DNA of 8,517 bases, taken from contig MGWJ01000027.1 of NCBI GenBank assembly GCA_001800945.1, forward strand, positions 1-8,517, written 5' to 3'. Below the pieces are notes generated by a model. The model did not search any database, was not told the origin of the DNA, and saw only the letters and a list, made by a program, of their open reading frames with translations. The number at the start of each line of letters is the position of its first letter. Within the stretch, counting starts at the first letter, position 1. Shown here one piece after another: positions 1 through 6,491 of this stretch. The translations under genes were made by a program, and so were the position numbers. Origin of the DNA: Flavobacteria bacterium RIFCSPLOWO2_12_FULL_31_7 (GTDB lineage: Bacteria; Bacteroidota; Bacteroidia; Flavobacteriales; Flavobacteriaceae).

Positions 1-52
1 TGAGCGGAGTCGAAATGCTTTCTTACAATAGAATTGTCTTCGACTTCGCTCA
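1..52. repeat. Flavobacterial-type intergenic inverted repeat
   Basis: The arm TGAGCGGAGTCGAA (1-14) is the reverse complement of TTCGACTTCGCTCA (39-52) except for one base. Inside the loop a second short stem pairs ACAAT (25-29) with ATTGT (33-37), so the whole element can fold as nested hairpins. The right arm continues as GACTGACA, a wording I associate with dispersed intergenic repeats of flavobacterial genomes (recalled, not searched). The element lies just past the stop of the minus-strand DUF2797 gene, so it may also act as a transcript end there, although no clear T-run follows. It may continue to the left of the window. Confidence 0.6.
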
Positions 53-65
53 GACTGACAAAAAC

Positions 66-860
66 TTAAAAACTCAAACTGACCACATAACCTTCATAAG
101 TTCTAACATTGAAAACAGTTCCGTCTTCAAAAATCAAATATTGTACTTTAATTCCGACTACTTTTCCAGAAAAATTAGGTGTTTTTTCTAAATTTAAACT
201 CGACACTTTCACAGGATATTTATTGACTGGGAAATTGAATTCGTACAAGGTATCTTCTTCAATAAAATAAGGTAAAATTTCTTCAGGCAACCATTGTTTT
301 AATTTCATTTTTTCTTCGTGTAAACTCACCACAGGCACTTCATTTTTAAGCATTTTTTGCCAATTGGTTTTATCTGAAAAATGATTTTTTAAAGCTACTT
401 CGGCTACACCAGCCAAATATCTGTTTGGAGTTTCTACGATAGGTAAAGCTTGCACTGCACCTTGATCTATCCAACGAGTTGGCACTTGAGTGTTTCTGGT
501 TACCCCAACTTTTACTTCACTTGACAAAGCCAAATACACCGTATGTGGTTGCAATTGCACTCGTTTTTCTTATGCTAAATCTCTGTCTTCAATATCTAAA
601 TGCGCGGTACTTAACTCTGGTTTCATGATCCAATCTGCGGCAGACGGAATTGTAGAAAAACAATCGTAACAAAAACCTTGTCGCCAAATTTTTTTCGCTT
701 TTTTACAATTTAAACATTGATAACCTTTGAAAGTAATTTCTATATCTTTATTAATTAATTGGTTAACATTAATAAAATTGGAATCAAAAATTAAATAATA
801 CTGAATTGGAGCACCCATTTCGGTTTCCATTTTTGTTAAGGTTCCTTCAAAAGTTGTCAT
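66..860 (-). pseudogene. DUF2797 family protein, interrupted by an in-frame stop
   Basis: The reading frame is 265 codons long and is broken at codon 97 by TAA (570-572). Both sides stay in the same frame. The 5' half (96 codons) starts at ATG 860-858, reads MTTFEGTLTKM, and carries a zinc-finger-like pair of CxxC motifs (C49/C52, C64/C67) ending in ...HLDIEDRDLA. The 3' half continues after the stop as EKRVQLQPHTVYLALSS, with KVGVT (117-121), PTRWIDQGA and AEVAL, all typical of DUF2797. Family members as I recall them have a tyrosine where the TAA sits, so one TAT/TAC to TAA change would explain it. The function of the family is unknown. A GTG at 560-558 could start the 3' half on its own, and a further in-frame ATG at 923 is less likely because it gives a poorly conserved hydrophobic extension overlapping the divergent promoter. 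This may be a real nonsense mutation, a recoded stop or a sequencing error. Family assignment is confident; loss of function is not proven. Confidence 0.8.
570..572 (-). other. Premature TAA in the DUF2797 frame
   Basis: On the minus strand the codons read GAT TTA GCA TAA GAA AAA CGA GTG CAA TTG CAA CCA. Everything on either side is in one frame and fits the family, so the stop is a lone substitution and not a frameshift. The base after the stop is G. Confidence 0.85.
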
Positions 861-865
861 AAAAA

Positions 866-895
866 TTGTAATTGATATAAAAATTATTATTTTTG
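866..895 (+). promoter_or_regulatory. Bacteroidota-type promoter for the GH3-like gene
   Basis: TTG (866-868) is followed, after exactly 19 bases, by TATTTTTG (888-895), a full match to the TAnnTTTG -7 element of Bacteroidota. Transcription would start around 902, leaving a leader of about 22 bases before the ATG at 924. The promoter lies in the 63-base gap between the divergent starts. I see no comparable element pointing toward DUF2797. Confidence 0.55.
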
Positions 896-923
896 GTAAA
901 GTTATAAAAATACCGATACTCAA

Positions 924-2432
924 ATGCCATTAACTATAATAAATTCGATTGCCTCATGGATTTTAAAAAAACGTATTCATCAAATTGAATTGTTTATAAA
1001 ATATCCTATAGAAGTTCAAGAAGAAATATTATTTGGACTACTGCGATCGGCTGAAAATACGGTTTTAGGAAAAAAATACGACTACAACAGTATTAAAAAC
1101 TACGCTACTTTTAATGAAAGAATTCCGGTTTCTACCTACGAAGAATTAGAACCTTACATTAATCAAACGCGCCAAGGTGCACAAAACATATTTTGGCATT
1201 CAAATATCAAATATTTTGCAAAATCTAGCGGAACTACTAATGCAAAAAGCAAGTTTATTCCAGTAAGTTCAGAAGCTTTAGAAAACAATCATTACAAAGC
1301 CAGCAAAGATTTATTGTGTATGTATTTGAACAACAATGAAAATTCACAACTTTTTACAGGAAAGAGTTTACGCTTAGGCGGCAGCAAAGAATTGTACGAA
1401 AATAACAATACTATTTTTGGCGATTTATCAGCAATATTAATTGACAACATGCCAATGTGGGCAGAATTTAGTTCCACACCAAGTAATAAAACTTCATTAA
1501 TGAGTGATTGGGAAACAAAATTACCAGCCATCATTAAAGAAAGTAGTTTAGAAAACGTAACCAGTTTAGCCGGAGTGCCAAGTTGGATGATGGTGTTGCT
1601 AAACAAAACCTTAGAAGAAAATAACAAAACAAATATTCTAGAAATTTGGCCTAATTTGGAGGTGTATTTTCATGGTGGTGTAAGTTTCGATCCCTATAAA
1701 GAACAATACAAAAAATTATTTCCGAAAGATAATTTCAAATATTACGAAATTTATAATGCTTCTGAAGGTTTTTTTGCCCTACAAGACCAAAACAATTCTA
1801 ACGAATTATTGTTAATGTTAGATTATGGTATTTTTTACGAATTTATTCCAATGGATACTTTTGGAAAAGAAAATCAGAAAGTAATTCCGTTAAGCGAAGT
1901 AGAATTAAATAAAAATTATGCTTTAGTTATTACAACCAATTCTGGCTTATGGCGTTATTTAATTGGCGATACGATTCGTTTTACTTCATTAAATCCGTAC
2001 CGAATTAAAGTAACTGGAAGAACCAAACACCACATTAATGTTTTTGGAGAAGAACTAATGGTAGAAAATACCGATTCTGCTATAGCAAAAACTTGTGCTA
2101 CACTAAATTGTGAAATTTTGGATTATACCGTAGCCCCAATTTTCATGGAAGGCAAAGAAAAAGGCGCACATGAATGGATTATCGAATTTAAAAAACATCC
2201 CGAAAATATCGCTGATTTTACAGAATTACTAGATAAAAATCTGCAACAAGTTAATTCTGATTATGAAGCCAAAAGATTCAACAACATGACATTAAACAAA
2301 TTGGTTTTACATGTGGCGAAGGAAAATCTTTTTTACAATTGGTTGAAAAAAAACGACAAATTAGGCGGACAGCACAAAATCCCAAGGCTTTCAAATTCAA
2401 GAAATTACTTAGAAGAATTACTACAATCTTAA
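924..2432 (+). CDS. GH3-like acyl-adenylate/amido synthetase family protein
   Basis: This 502-residue protein resembles the GH3 branch of the ANL (adenylate-forming) superfamily, named after plant auxin-responsive GH3 proteins that join amino acids to acyl acids through an acyl-AMP intermediate. The three nucleotide-binding motifs are visible: SSGTTNAKSKFIP at 101-113 (phosphate-binding loop), YNASEGFFA at 277-285, and RYLIGDTIRF at 344-353. These are followed by the hinge VTGRTKHHINVFGEEL at 363-378 and the C-terminal HKIPRL at 484-489. Length and motif order are normal for the bacterial members, and no signal peptide or membrane segment is seen, so it should be cytosolic. Catalytic competence is supported by the intact motifs, but the acid and amine substrates of bacterial homologues are mostly unknown and nothing here identifies them. 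The gene stands alone, divergent from DUF2797, with its own promoter and a likely terminator. The start at ATG 924 sits 28 bases after the -7 element. Confidence 0.88.
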   Translation: MPLTIINSIASWILKKRIHQIELFIKYPIEVQEEILFGLLRSAENTVLGKKYDYNSIKNYATFNERIPVSTYEELEPYINQTRQGAQNIFWHSNIKYFAKSSGTTNAKSKFIPVSSEALENNHYKASKDLLCMYLNNNENSQLFTGKSLRLGGSKELYENNNTIFGDLSAILIDNMPMWAEFSSTPSNKTSLMSDWETKLPAIIKESSLENVTSLAGVPSWMMVLLNKTLEENNKTNILEIWPNLEVYFHGGVSFDPYKEQYKKLFPKDNFKYYEIYNASEGFFALQDQNNSNELLLMLDYGIFYEFIPMDTFGKENQKVIPLSEVELNKNYALVITTNSGLWRYLIGDTIRFTSLNPYRIKVTGRTKHHINVFGEELMVENTDSAIAKTCATLNCEILDYTVAPIFMEGKEKGAHEWIIEFKKHPENIADFTELLDKNLQQVNSDYEAKRFNNMTLNKLVLHVAKENLFYNWLKKNDKLGGQHKIPRLSNSRNYLEELLQS

Positions 2433-2476
2433 AAAGACCAAATTTCTTTACAAAAAATTAATCTCGCATGCATTTT

Positions 2477-2513
2477 ATCGAATAAAGTGGTTTATTGTCG
2501 ATTTTAATTTTTT
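2477..2513 (+). terminator. Likely terminator of the GH3-like gene
   Basis: ATCGAATAAA (2477-2486) pairs with TTTATT and CGAT (2491-2502) around the loop GTGG, with a two-base bulge (GT, 2497-2498). The 10-pair, mostly A/T stem is followed by a T-rich run (2502-2513). It is a weak but well-placed intrinsic terminator 45 bases after the stop. Confidence 0.45.
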
Positions 2514-2556
2514 AGCTATTTTTTAGGCATCATATTTGCACAAAATTCAGAATAAA

Positions 2557-2581
2557 ATGCATTTTTATAACAAAAATGCAT
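2557..2581. promoter_or_regulatory. Perfect 10-bp dyad upstream of the ompA-like gene
   Basis: ATGCATTTTT (2557-2566) and AAAAATGCAT (2572-2581) are exact reverse complements separated by ATAAC. The right arm ends on the first base of the -7 element TATTTTTG. The left arm covers the place where a -33 element would be expected. It could be an operator for a dimeric regulator, or a second hairpin contributing to termination from the GH3-like gene. Confidence 0.45.
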
Positions 2582-2588
2582 ATTTTTG
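2581..2588 (+). promoter_or_regulatory. Candidate -7 element of the ompA-like gene
   Basis: TATTTTTG fits TAnnTTTG fully and is identical to the -7 element of the GH3-like gene. It predicts a start of transcription near 2595 and a leader of about 24 bases before ATG 2619. No TTG lies 17-23 bases upstream; the dyad occupies that place. The element overlaps the TTG codon at 2586, which argues against that codon as the translation start. Confidence 0.5.
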
Positions 2589-2618
2589 TTGCCCCTGAAA
2601 CATAACCTAAAATTTACC

Positions 2619-4190
2619 ATGAAAACAAAATTTTTATTATTTGCATTACTTTCTTTACTAACAAATTTAGCAACTGCCCAAGAACCAGTTAGAAATGCAA
2701 GATTAGATTCTATAAACGACATCATCAATAAAAACGCTAAAGGTTTACGATTTGTATTAAGTGAAGTTAGTGTCAACTCTGAATTATCAGAAATAGGTAC
2801 ATCATTCTTCAAAAATAAATTCATCATTTTGTCTAACAAAAAAAGAAGACATTATGAAACTACAATGAATGAAGACACTAAAACACCAAATAATAATTTA
2901 TATTGTGTGAATGTGGACAGTACAGGAAACTTAACTTTCCCTCTTTTGTTTGCCTCTGCAATTGATTCAAAAGATAACGAAGGTACTATTACCTTTACTC
3001 CAGATGAAAACAAAGTGTTTTTTACTCAATCTACGAAAGAAAATCCAAACGTTTACAAATTATACACAGCGGATTTAGATATCAAATCTGACAAATATTG
3101 GACCAATATTACAGAATTAAAATTAATGGACGACCAATATTCAATTGAAACACCTTTTGTTTCTAACGATGGTAAAAAACTATATTTCTCCTCAAATATT
3201 CCAGGTGGAGCGGGTGGATTTGACTTATACGAAGTAGCAATTTTAGAAAACGGAACTTTGGGAGCTCCAATGAATTTAGGTTCTAAAATTAATACCAAAG
3301 AAGACGAAAAATTCCCATTCATTTCAAATGACAATAACTATTTGTTTTTCTCTTCGAAAGGACATACAAACATGGGAGGTTTTGATGTTTTCAGATCTTC
3401 AATTACAGAAGATGGATACCATACGGCATTTAATTTAGGAGGAACATTAAACTCAAGAAAAGACGATTTAGCTTTTGTAATGGTAAGTGAAAACAAAGGT
3501 TATGTATCTTCAGACAAAACGGCTACAGACGGAAACTATGACATTTATAGATACAATTTAAAAATGGCTCCAAATACAGTTTCTAAATTAGCAATTAAAG
3601 AAAAAACTACTGGTATTACTTTACCAAATGCTAAAATTGTAGTAAAAAACGAATTTGGTAAAATTTTAGCCGATGGGAAAACAGATGAAAAAGGAAATAT
3701 TTCTATCATTTACAACCCTTTAACAATTTATAATGTTACGGTTGAAAAAGAAGGTTATGAACCAATCACAAAACAATTAACTTCTGGTGATTTTTATAAC
3801 GATACTGCTATCGAATTAAAACAAGCCAAACCAATTGTAACGGAAACAGAAATTCAAATAGAAAACATTTATTTTGACTTCAACAAGGCAACTATTAAAC
3901 AAGAATCAACACTTTCTTTAAACAAAATCATTTCAGTATTGAATGAAAACAAAGAAATGTCTATTTCAATTTTTGCTCACACGGATGCTAAAGGTTCTGA
4001 TGAATACAACAAAGTATTATCTGAAAAAAGAGCCAAAGCTACTTTTGATTATTTAGTTTCAAAAGGGATCAATAAAAACCGCTTAAAATACATGGGAATG
4101 GGAGAAATGGAATTAAAAGTTAAATGCACCACATGTACAACTGAAGAAGACCAACTAAATAGAAGAACAGAATTTAAAATCAATAAATAA
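2619..4190 (+). CDS. OmpA family protein with PD40 repeats and peptidoglycan-binding domain
   Basis: This is a 523-residue exported envelope protein. Residues 1-20 form a signal peptide (MKTKFLLFALL...ATA, cleavage before QEP). Four PD40/WD40-like propeller blades follow at about 123-151, 178-206, 232-260 and 284-312; two carry the pattern SNDGKKLYFSS...GGFDLY. A carboxypeptidase-regulatory-like beta domain spans about 320-402 and the OmpA C-terminal domain 414-523. In the latter, HTD (454-456) and R471 have the D-to-R spacing of 15 known for diaminopimelate binding in OmpA-type domains, and the protein ends near NRRTEF. A KCTTC insertion (C503, C506) is common in Bacteroidota members. The likely role is anchoring an outer-membrane or periplasmic assembly to peptidoglycan. 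The domain order resembles PorE-type proteins of the type IX secretion apparatus, but the N-terminal TPR region is missing, so I do not call it PorE. The ATG at 2619 is chosen because it begins the signal peptide. Confidence 0.88.
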   Translation: MKTKFLLFALLSLLTNLATAQEPVRNARLDSINDIINKNAKGLRFVLSEVSVNSELSEIGTSFFKNKFIILSNKKRRHYETTMNEDTKTPNNNLYCVNVDSTGNLTFPLLFASAIDSKDNEGTITFTPDENKVFFTQSTKENPNVYKLYTADLDIKSDKYWTNITELKLMDDQYSIETPFVSNDGKKLYFSSNIPGGAGGFDLYEVAILENGTLGAPMNLGSKINTKEDEKFPFISNDNNYLFFSSKGHTNMGGFDVFRSSITEDGYHTAFNLGGTLNSRKDDLAFVMVSENKGYVSSDKTATDGNYDIYRYNLKMAPNTVSKLAIKEKTTGITLPNAKIVVKNEFGKILADGKTDEKGNISIIYNPLTIYNVTVEKEGYEPITKQLTSGDFYNDTAIELKQAKPIVTETEIQIENIYFDFNKATIKQESTLSLNKIISVLNENKEMSISIFAHTDAKGSDEYNKVLSEKRAKATFDYLVSKGINKNRLKYMGMGEMELKVKCTTCTTEEDQLNRRTEFKINK

Positions 4191-4213
4191 TAACACAACA
4201 AACCCCCTTTAAA

Positions 4214-4345
4214 ATGTCAATTAAAAAAATCAGCGCAATCGTAGTAATTGGATTAGTATTAACATCATGTTCAAGTAGAGGTTGGAGTTGTAAAGCAAGA
4301 TATGTTCATGCAAAACCAGTTAACGCTGAGAAAAAAATAGCATAA
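4214..4345 (+). CDS. Small lipoprotein, 43 residues
   Basis: This short frame starts 23 bases after the ompA-like stop and encodes MSIKKISAIVVIGLVLTSC, then 24 more residues. It has a basic start, a hydrophobic stretch (8-16) and a lipobox LTSC, with lipidation predicted at C19. The mature part would be only 25 residues: CSSRGWSCKARYV and a lysine-rich tail, with a second cysteine at 26. The residues after the lipid cysteine (SSRGW) lack the acidic run that sends some Bacteroidota lipoproteins to the cell surface, so a periplasm-facing position is more likely. It is probably cotranscribed with the ompA-like gene and ends before a strong terminator. I do not recognise a family; the clean signal, stop and operon position support a real gene, possibly a partner of the OmpA protein. 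Confidence 0.72.
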   Translation: MSIKKISAIVVIGLVLTSCSSRGWSCKARYVHAKPVNAEKKIA

Positions 4346-4370
4346 ATTACACAACAACTATAAAAAAAAG

Positions 4371-4403
4371 AAAAAGGCAATCAAATTATTGATTGCCTTT
4401 TTT
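4371..4403. terminator. Bidirectional intrinsic terminator
   Basis: AAAAAGGCAATCAA (4371-4384) pairs perfectly with TTGATTGCCTTTTT (4389-4402) around the loop ATTA. The 14-pair stem has T-runs on the outgoing side of both strands. It lies between the convergent small lipoprotein gene (stop at 4345) and clpX (stop at 4422), so it should serve both. Confidence 0.9.
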
Positions 4404-4421
4404 CATATAACTAATTTTACT

Positions 4422-5654
4422 TTATGAAGCGACTTGCAACTTCTGAAGTAAATTCTTGTTTAGAGTTTGTTCTGCAAATTCACGAGTTACGTTTAAGTCT
4501 TTTTCCTCAGAACTTGGTAATTCAAACATCGCATCCGTTAAAATAGCTTCACATAACGAACGTAAACCACGAGCACCTAATTTATATTCTAATGCTTTTT
4601 CTACAATAAAATCTAAAGCAGCATCTTCAATTGTAAACGCAACATCATCCATTTCAAATAACTTCTGATATTGTTTGATTAATGCATTTTTAGGTTCTGT
4701 TAAAATCGCACGTAATGTTTTCCCGTCTAATGGATCCATGTGAGACAAAACAGGCATACGACCAATAATTTCAGGAATCAATCCGAACTCTTTCACATCA
4801 CGTGGAATAATGTATTGCAATAAATTATTTTCATCCACTTTATCTAAATCTTTAGACGCACTGAAACCCATTGCTTGACGGTTTAATCTTTTAGAAATGA
4901 TACGCTCAATACCATCAAAAGCACCACCAGCAATAAATAAAATATTTTGTGTATTTACCTCAACAAATTTTTGATCTGGATGTTTTCTTCCTCCTTTTGG
5001 CGGAACATTTACTACTGAACCTTCTAATAATTTCAATAAGGCTTGTTGCACACCTTCTCCAGAAACATCTCTTGTAATGGATGGATTATCACTCTTGCGA
5101 GCAATTTTATCAATCTCATCAATAAAAACGATTCCTCTTTCGGCTTTAGCCACATCATAATCGGCAGCTTGAAGCAAACGTGTTAAAATACTTTCCACAT
5201 CTTCTCCCACATAACCTGCTTCTGTTAAAATGGTAGCATCCACAATAGCCAAAGGTACATTTAACATTTTTGCAATAGTTTTTGCAACTAACGTTTTTCC
5301 TGTTCCCGTTTGTCCAACCACTAAGATGTTACTTTTTTCAATTTCAACATCATCAGACTGTACCGTTTGCATTAATCTTTTGTAATGATTATAAACCGCT
5401 ACACTTAATACTTTTTTAGTTTGTTCTTGTCCGATTACATATTCGTTCAAAAATGCATTTATTTCTTTCGGTTTGCGAAGCACTAAATCGCCAAAGGCTT
5501 CAGCATCCATTGTGCCTTTTAGTTCTTCTAACACAATACCATGAGCTTGCTCAATACATTTATCGCAAATATGCGAATCAATACCTGCAATTAATAAATT
5601 AGTTTCTGGCTTTTTCCTTCCACAAAACGAACATTCTAATACTTCTTTTGCCAT
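4422..5654 (-). CDS. clpX: ATP-dependent Clp protease ATP-binding subunit ClpX
   Basis: ClpX is the hexameric AAA+ unfoldase that recognises tagged or regulatory proteins, unfolds them with ATP and feeds them to ClpP in the cytosol. The 410 residues are a normal length. The N-terminal zinc-binding domain has C8, C11, C30 and C33. Walker A is GQTGTGKT (114-121), the pore loop GYVGED (147-152), Walker B IVFIDE (175-180), and the second conserved loop RDVSGEGVQQ (195-204). The arginine finger lies in IGRMP (R299) and sensor 2 in GARGLRS (360-366). The ClpP-docking loop reads MGF (262-264) where the usual motif is IGF, a conservative change. The gene follows clpP by 77 bases on the same strand and shares the terminator beyond its stop. 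ATG 5654 begins the standard zinc domain, so the start is secure. The 77-base gap has a weak -7-like CACTTTTG, so its own promoter is possible but unproven. Confidence 0.97.
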   Translation of the reverse strand: MAKEVLECSFCGRKKPETNLLIAGIDSHICDKCIEQAHGIVLEELKGTMDAEAFGDLVLRKPKEINAFLNEYVIGQEQTKKVLSVAVYNHYKRLMQTVQSDDVEIEKSNILVVGQTGTGKTLVAKTIAKMLNVPLAIVDATILTEAGYVGEDVESILTRLLQAADYDVAKAERGIVFIDEIDKIARKSDNPSITRDVSGEGVQQALLKLLEGSVVNVPPKGGRKHPDQKFVEVNTQNILFIAGGAFDGIERIISKRLNRQAMGFSASKDLDKVDENNLLQYIIPRDVKEFGLIPEIIGRMPVLSHMDPLDGKTLRAILTEPKNALIKQYQKLFEMDDVAFTIEDAALDFIVEKALEYKLGARGLRSLCEAILTDAMFELPSSEEKDLNVTREFAEQTLNKNLLQKLQVAS

Positions 5655-5704
5655 TTCTTTTTAGTTCACAGTCATAGTTATCAATCGCAGCTACAAAAGT
5701 GTAA

Positions 5705-5729
5705 ACTGAGACTGAAAACTTAGGACTGA
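5705..5729. repeat. Short ACTGA repeats between clpP and clpX
   Basis: ACTGA occurs at 5705-5709, 5711-5715 and 5725-5729 within the 77-base clpP-clpX gap. The copies are imperfectly spaced. They resemble low-complexity spacer sequence and no function is claimed. Confidence 0.35.
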
Positions 5730-5731
5730 AT

Positions 5732-6388
5732 TTATCTTCTTAATACTTCATCAATCATTCCGTATTCTTTAGCTTCATCTGCAATCATCCAATAATCGCG
5801 TTCACTGTCTTTGAATACTTTTTCTATAGGTTGTTTAGAGTGCGAAGAAATGATTTGATACAATTCATCTTTTAACTTCAACATTTCTCTTAAGTTAATT
5901 TCCATATCTGTTGCTACTCCAGAAGCACCTCCAGATGGTTGGTGAATCATCACACGAGAATGCGGTAACGCCGAACGTTTTCCTTCTGCACCAGCACATA
6001 ATAAAACAGCTCCCATTGACGCCGCCATTCCTGTACAAATTGTGGCCACATCTGGTTTGATGTATTGCATCGTATCGTAAATACCTAAACCTGCATATAC
6101 ACTTCCTCCAGGAGAATTGATATAAATTTGAATATCTTTAGAAGCGTCAACACTTTCTAAAAACAATAATTGTGCTTGGATAATATTTGCCATATAATCG
6201 TCCACACCAGTTCCCATGAAGATAATTCTATCCATCATTAAACGAGAAAATACGTCTAGTTGAGAGATGTTTAATTGGCGTTCTTCAATAATATAAGGCG
6301 TTAAACTACTTACCAATTTATCGTAATACAAACTATTTACCCCGTGTTTTTTTGTCGCAAATTTTTTAAATTCTTTTCCGTAGTTCAT
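5732..6388 (-). CDS. clpP: ATP-dependent Clp protease proteolytic subunit ClpP
   Basis: ClpP is the serine peptidase that forms the two-ring, 14-subunit chamber in which proteins unfolded by ClpX are cut. The 218-residue sequence has the full catalytic triad: S124 in GMAASMGA, H149 in MIHQPSGG, and D198 in SERDYW; the H-to-D distance of 49 equals that of the E. coli enzyme. INSPGGSVYAGLGIYD (90-105) is the conserved glycine-rich strand region that contacts substrate. The N-terminal 30 or so residues (MNYGKEFKKFATKKHGVNSL) are likely to be partly removed as a propeptide, as in many ClpPs, though the cut site cannot be read from sequence. It lies between tig and clpX on the same strand. A terminator after tig and a candidate -7 element suggest it can be transcribed apart from tig. 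The start at ATG 6388 matches family length. Confidence 0.97.
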   Translation of the reverse strand: MNYGKEFKKFATKKHGVNSLYYDKLVSSLTPYIIEERQLNISQLDVFSRLMMDRIIFMGTGVDDYMANIIQAQLLFLESVDASKDIQIYINSPGGSVYAGLGIYDTMQYIKPDVATICTGMAASMGAVLLCAGAEGKRSALPHSRVMIHQPSGGASGVATDMEINLREMLKLKDELYQIISSHSKQPIEKVFKDSERDYWMIADEAKEYGMIDEVLRR

Positions 6389-6435
6389 TTTAAATTTTAT
6401 TTAAAAGTTGATGGTTTAAAGTTTGGTTTTAAATA

Positions 6436-6467
6436 TAAAAAACGTCAAACCGAAATGGTTTGACGTT
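6436..6467 (-). terminator. Intrinsic terminator after tig
   Basis: AACGTCAAACC (6441-6451) and GGTTTGACGTT (6457-6467) form a perfect 11-pair stem with loop GAAAT. Reading on the minus strand, the stem runs into TTTTTT then ATATTT; on the plus strand no T-run follows. It therefore points at transcripts coming from tig, 24 bases past its stop. Confidence 0.8.
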
Positions 6468-6475
6468 CAAATATA
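6468..6475 (-). promoter_or_regulatory. Candidate -7 element for clpP
   Basis: On the minus strand this reads TATATTTG, a full TAnnTTTG match, directly touching the tig terminator stem. The predicted start of transcription (about 6461) would fall inside the stem, so transcripts from here would lack the complete hairpin and escape termination. At a 19-base spacing the -33 position reads ATG and not TTG, so the match is partial. Confidence 0.4.
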
Positions 6476-6491
6476 CTAATTTTTATCAATA

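Noticed and set aside
861..923. Extended N-terminus for the DUF2797 gene from 923
   Set aside because: The added hydrophobic stretch comes from the A/T-rich divergent promoter region, while MTTFEGTLTKM is the usual family start.
1292..1627. Minus-strand open frame inside the GH3-like gene
   Set aside because: It lies wholly antisense to a gene with intact family motifs and its translation shows no recognisable domain.
2586..2618. TTG start giving 11 more residues to the OmpA-family protein
   Set aside because: The TTG is part of the -7 element and the extension would precede a typical signal peptide beginning MKTKF.
2516..2839. Minus-strand open frame over the ompA promoter and signal peptide
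   Set aside because: It is antisense to the signal-peptide region and spans the dyad and -7 element, and its translation is not family-like.
3053..3334. Minus-strand open frame inside the ompA-like gene
   Set aside because: It is antisense to PD40 blades with clear repeat pattern.
4456..4668. Plus-strand open frame within clpX
   Set aside because: It is antisense to the conserved C-terminal part of ClpX and lies beyond the bidirectional terminator.
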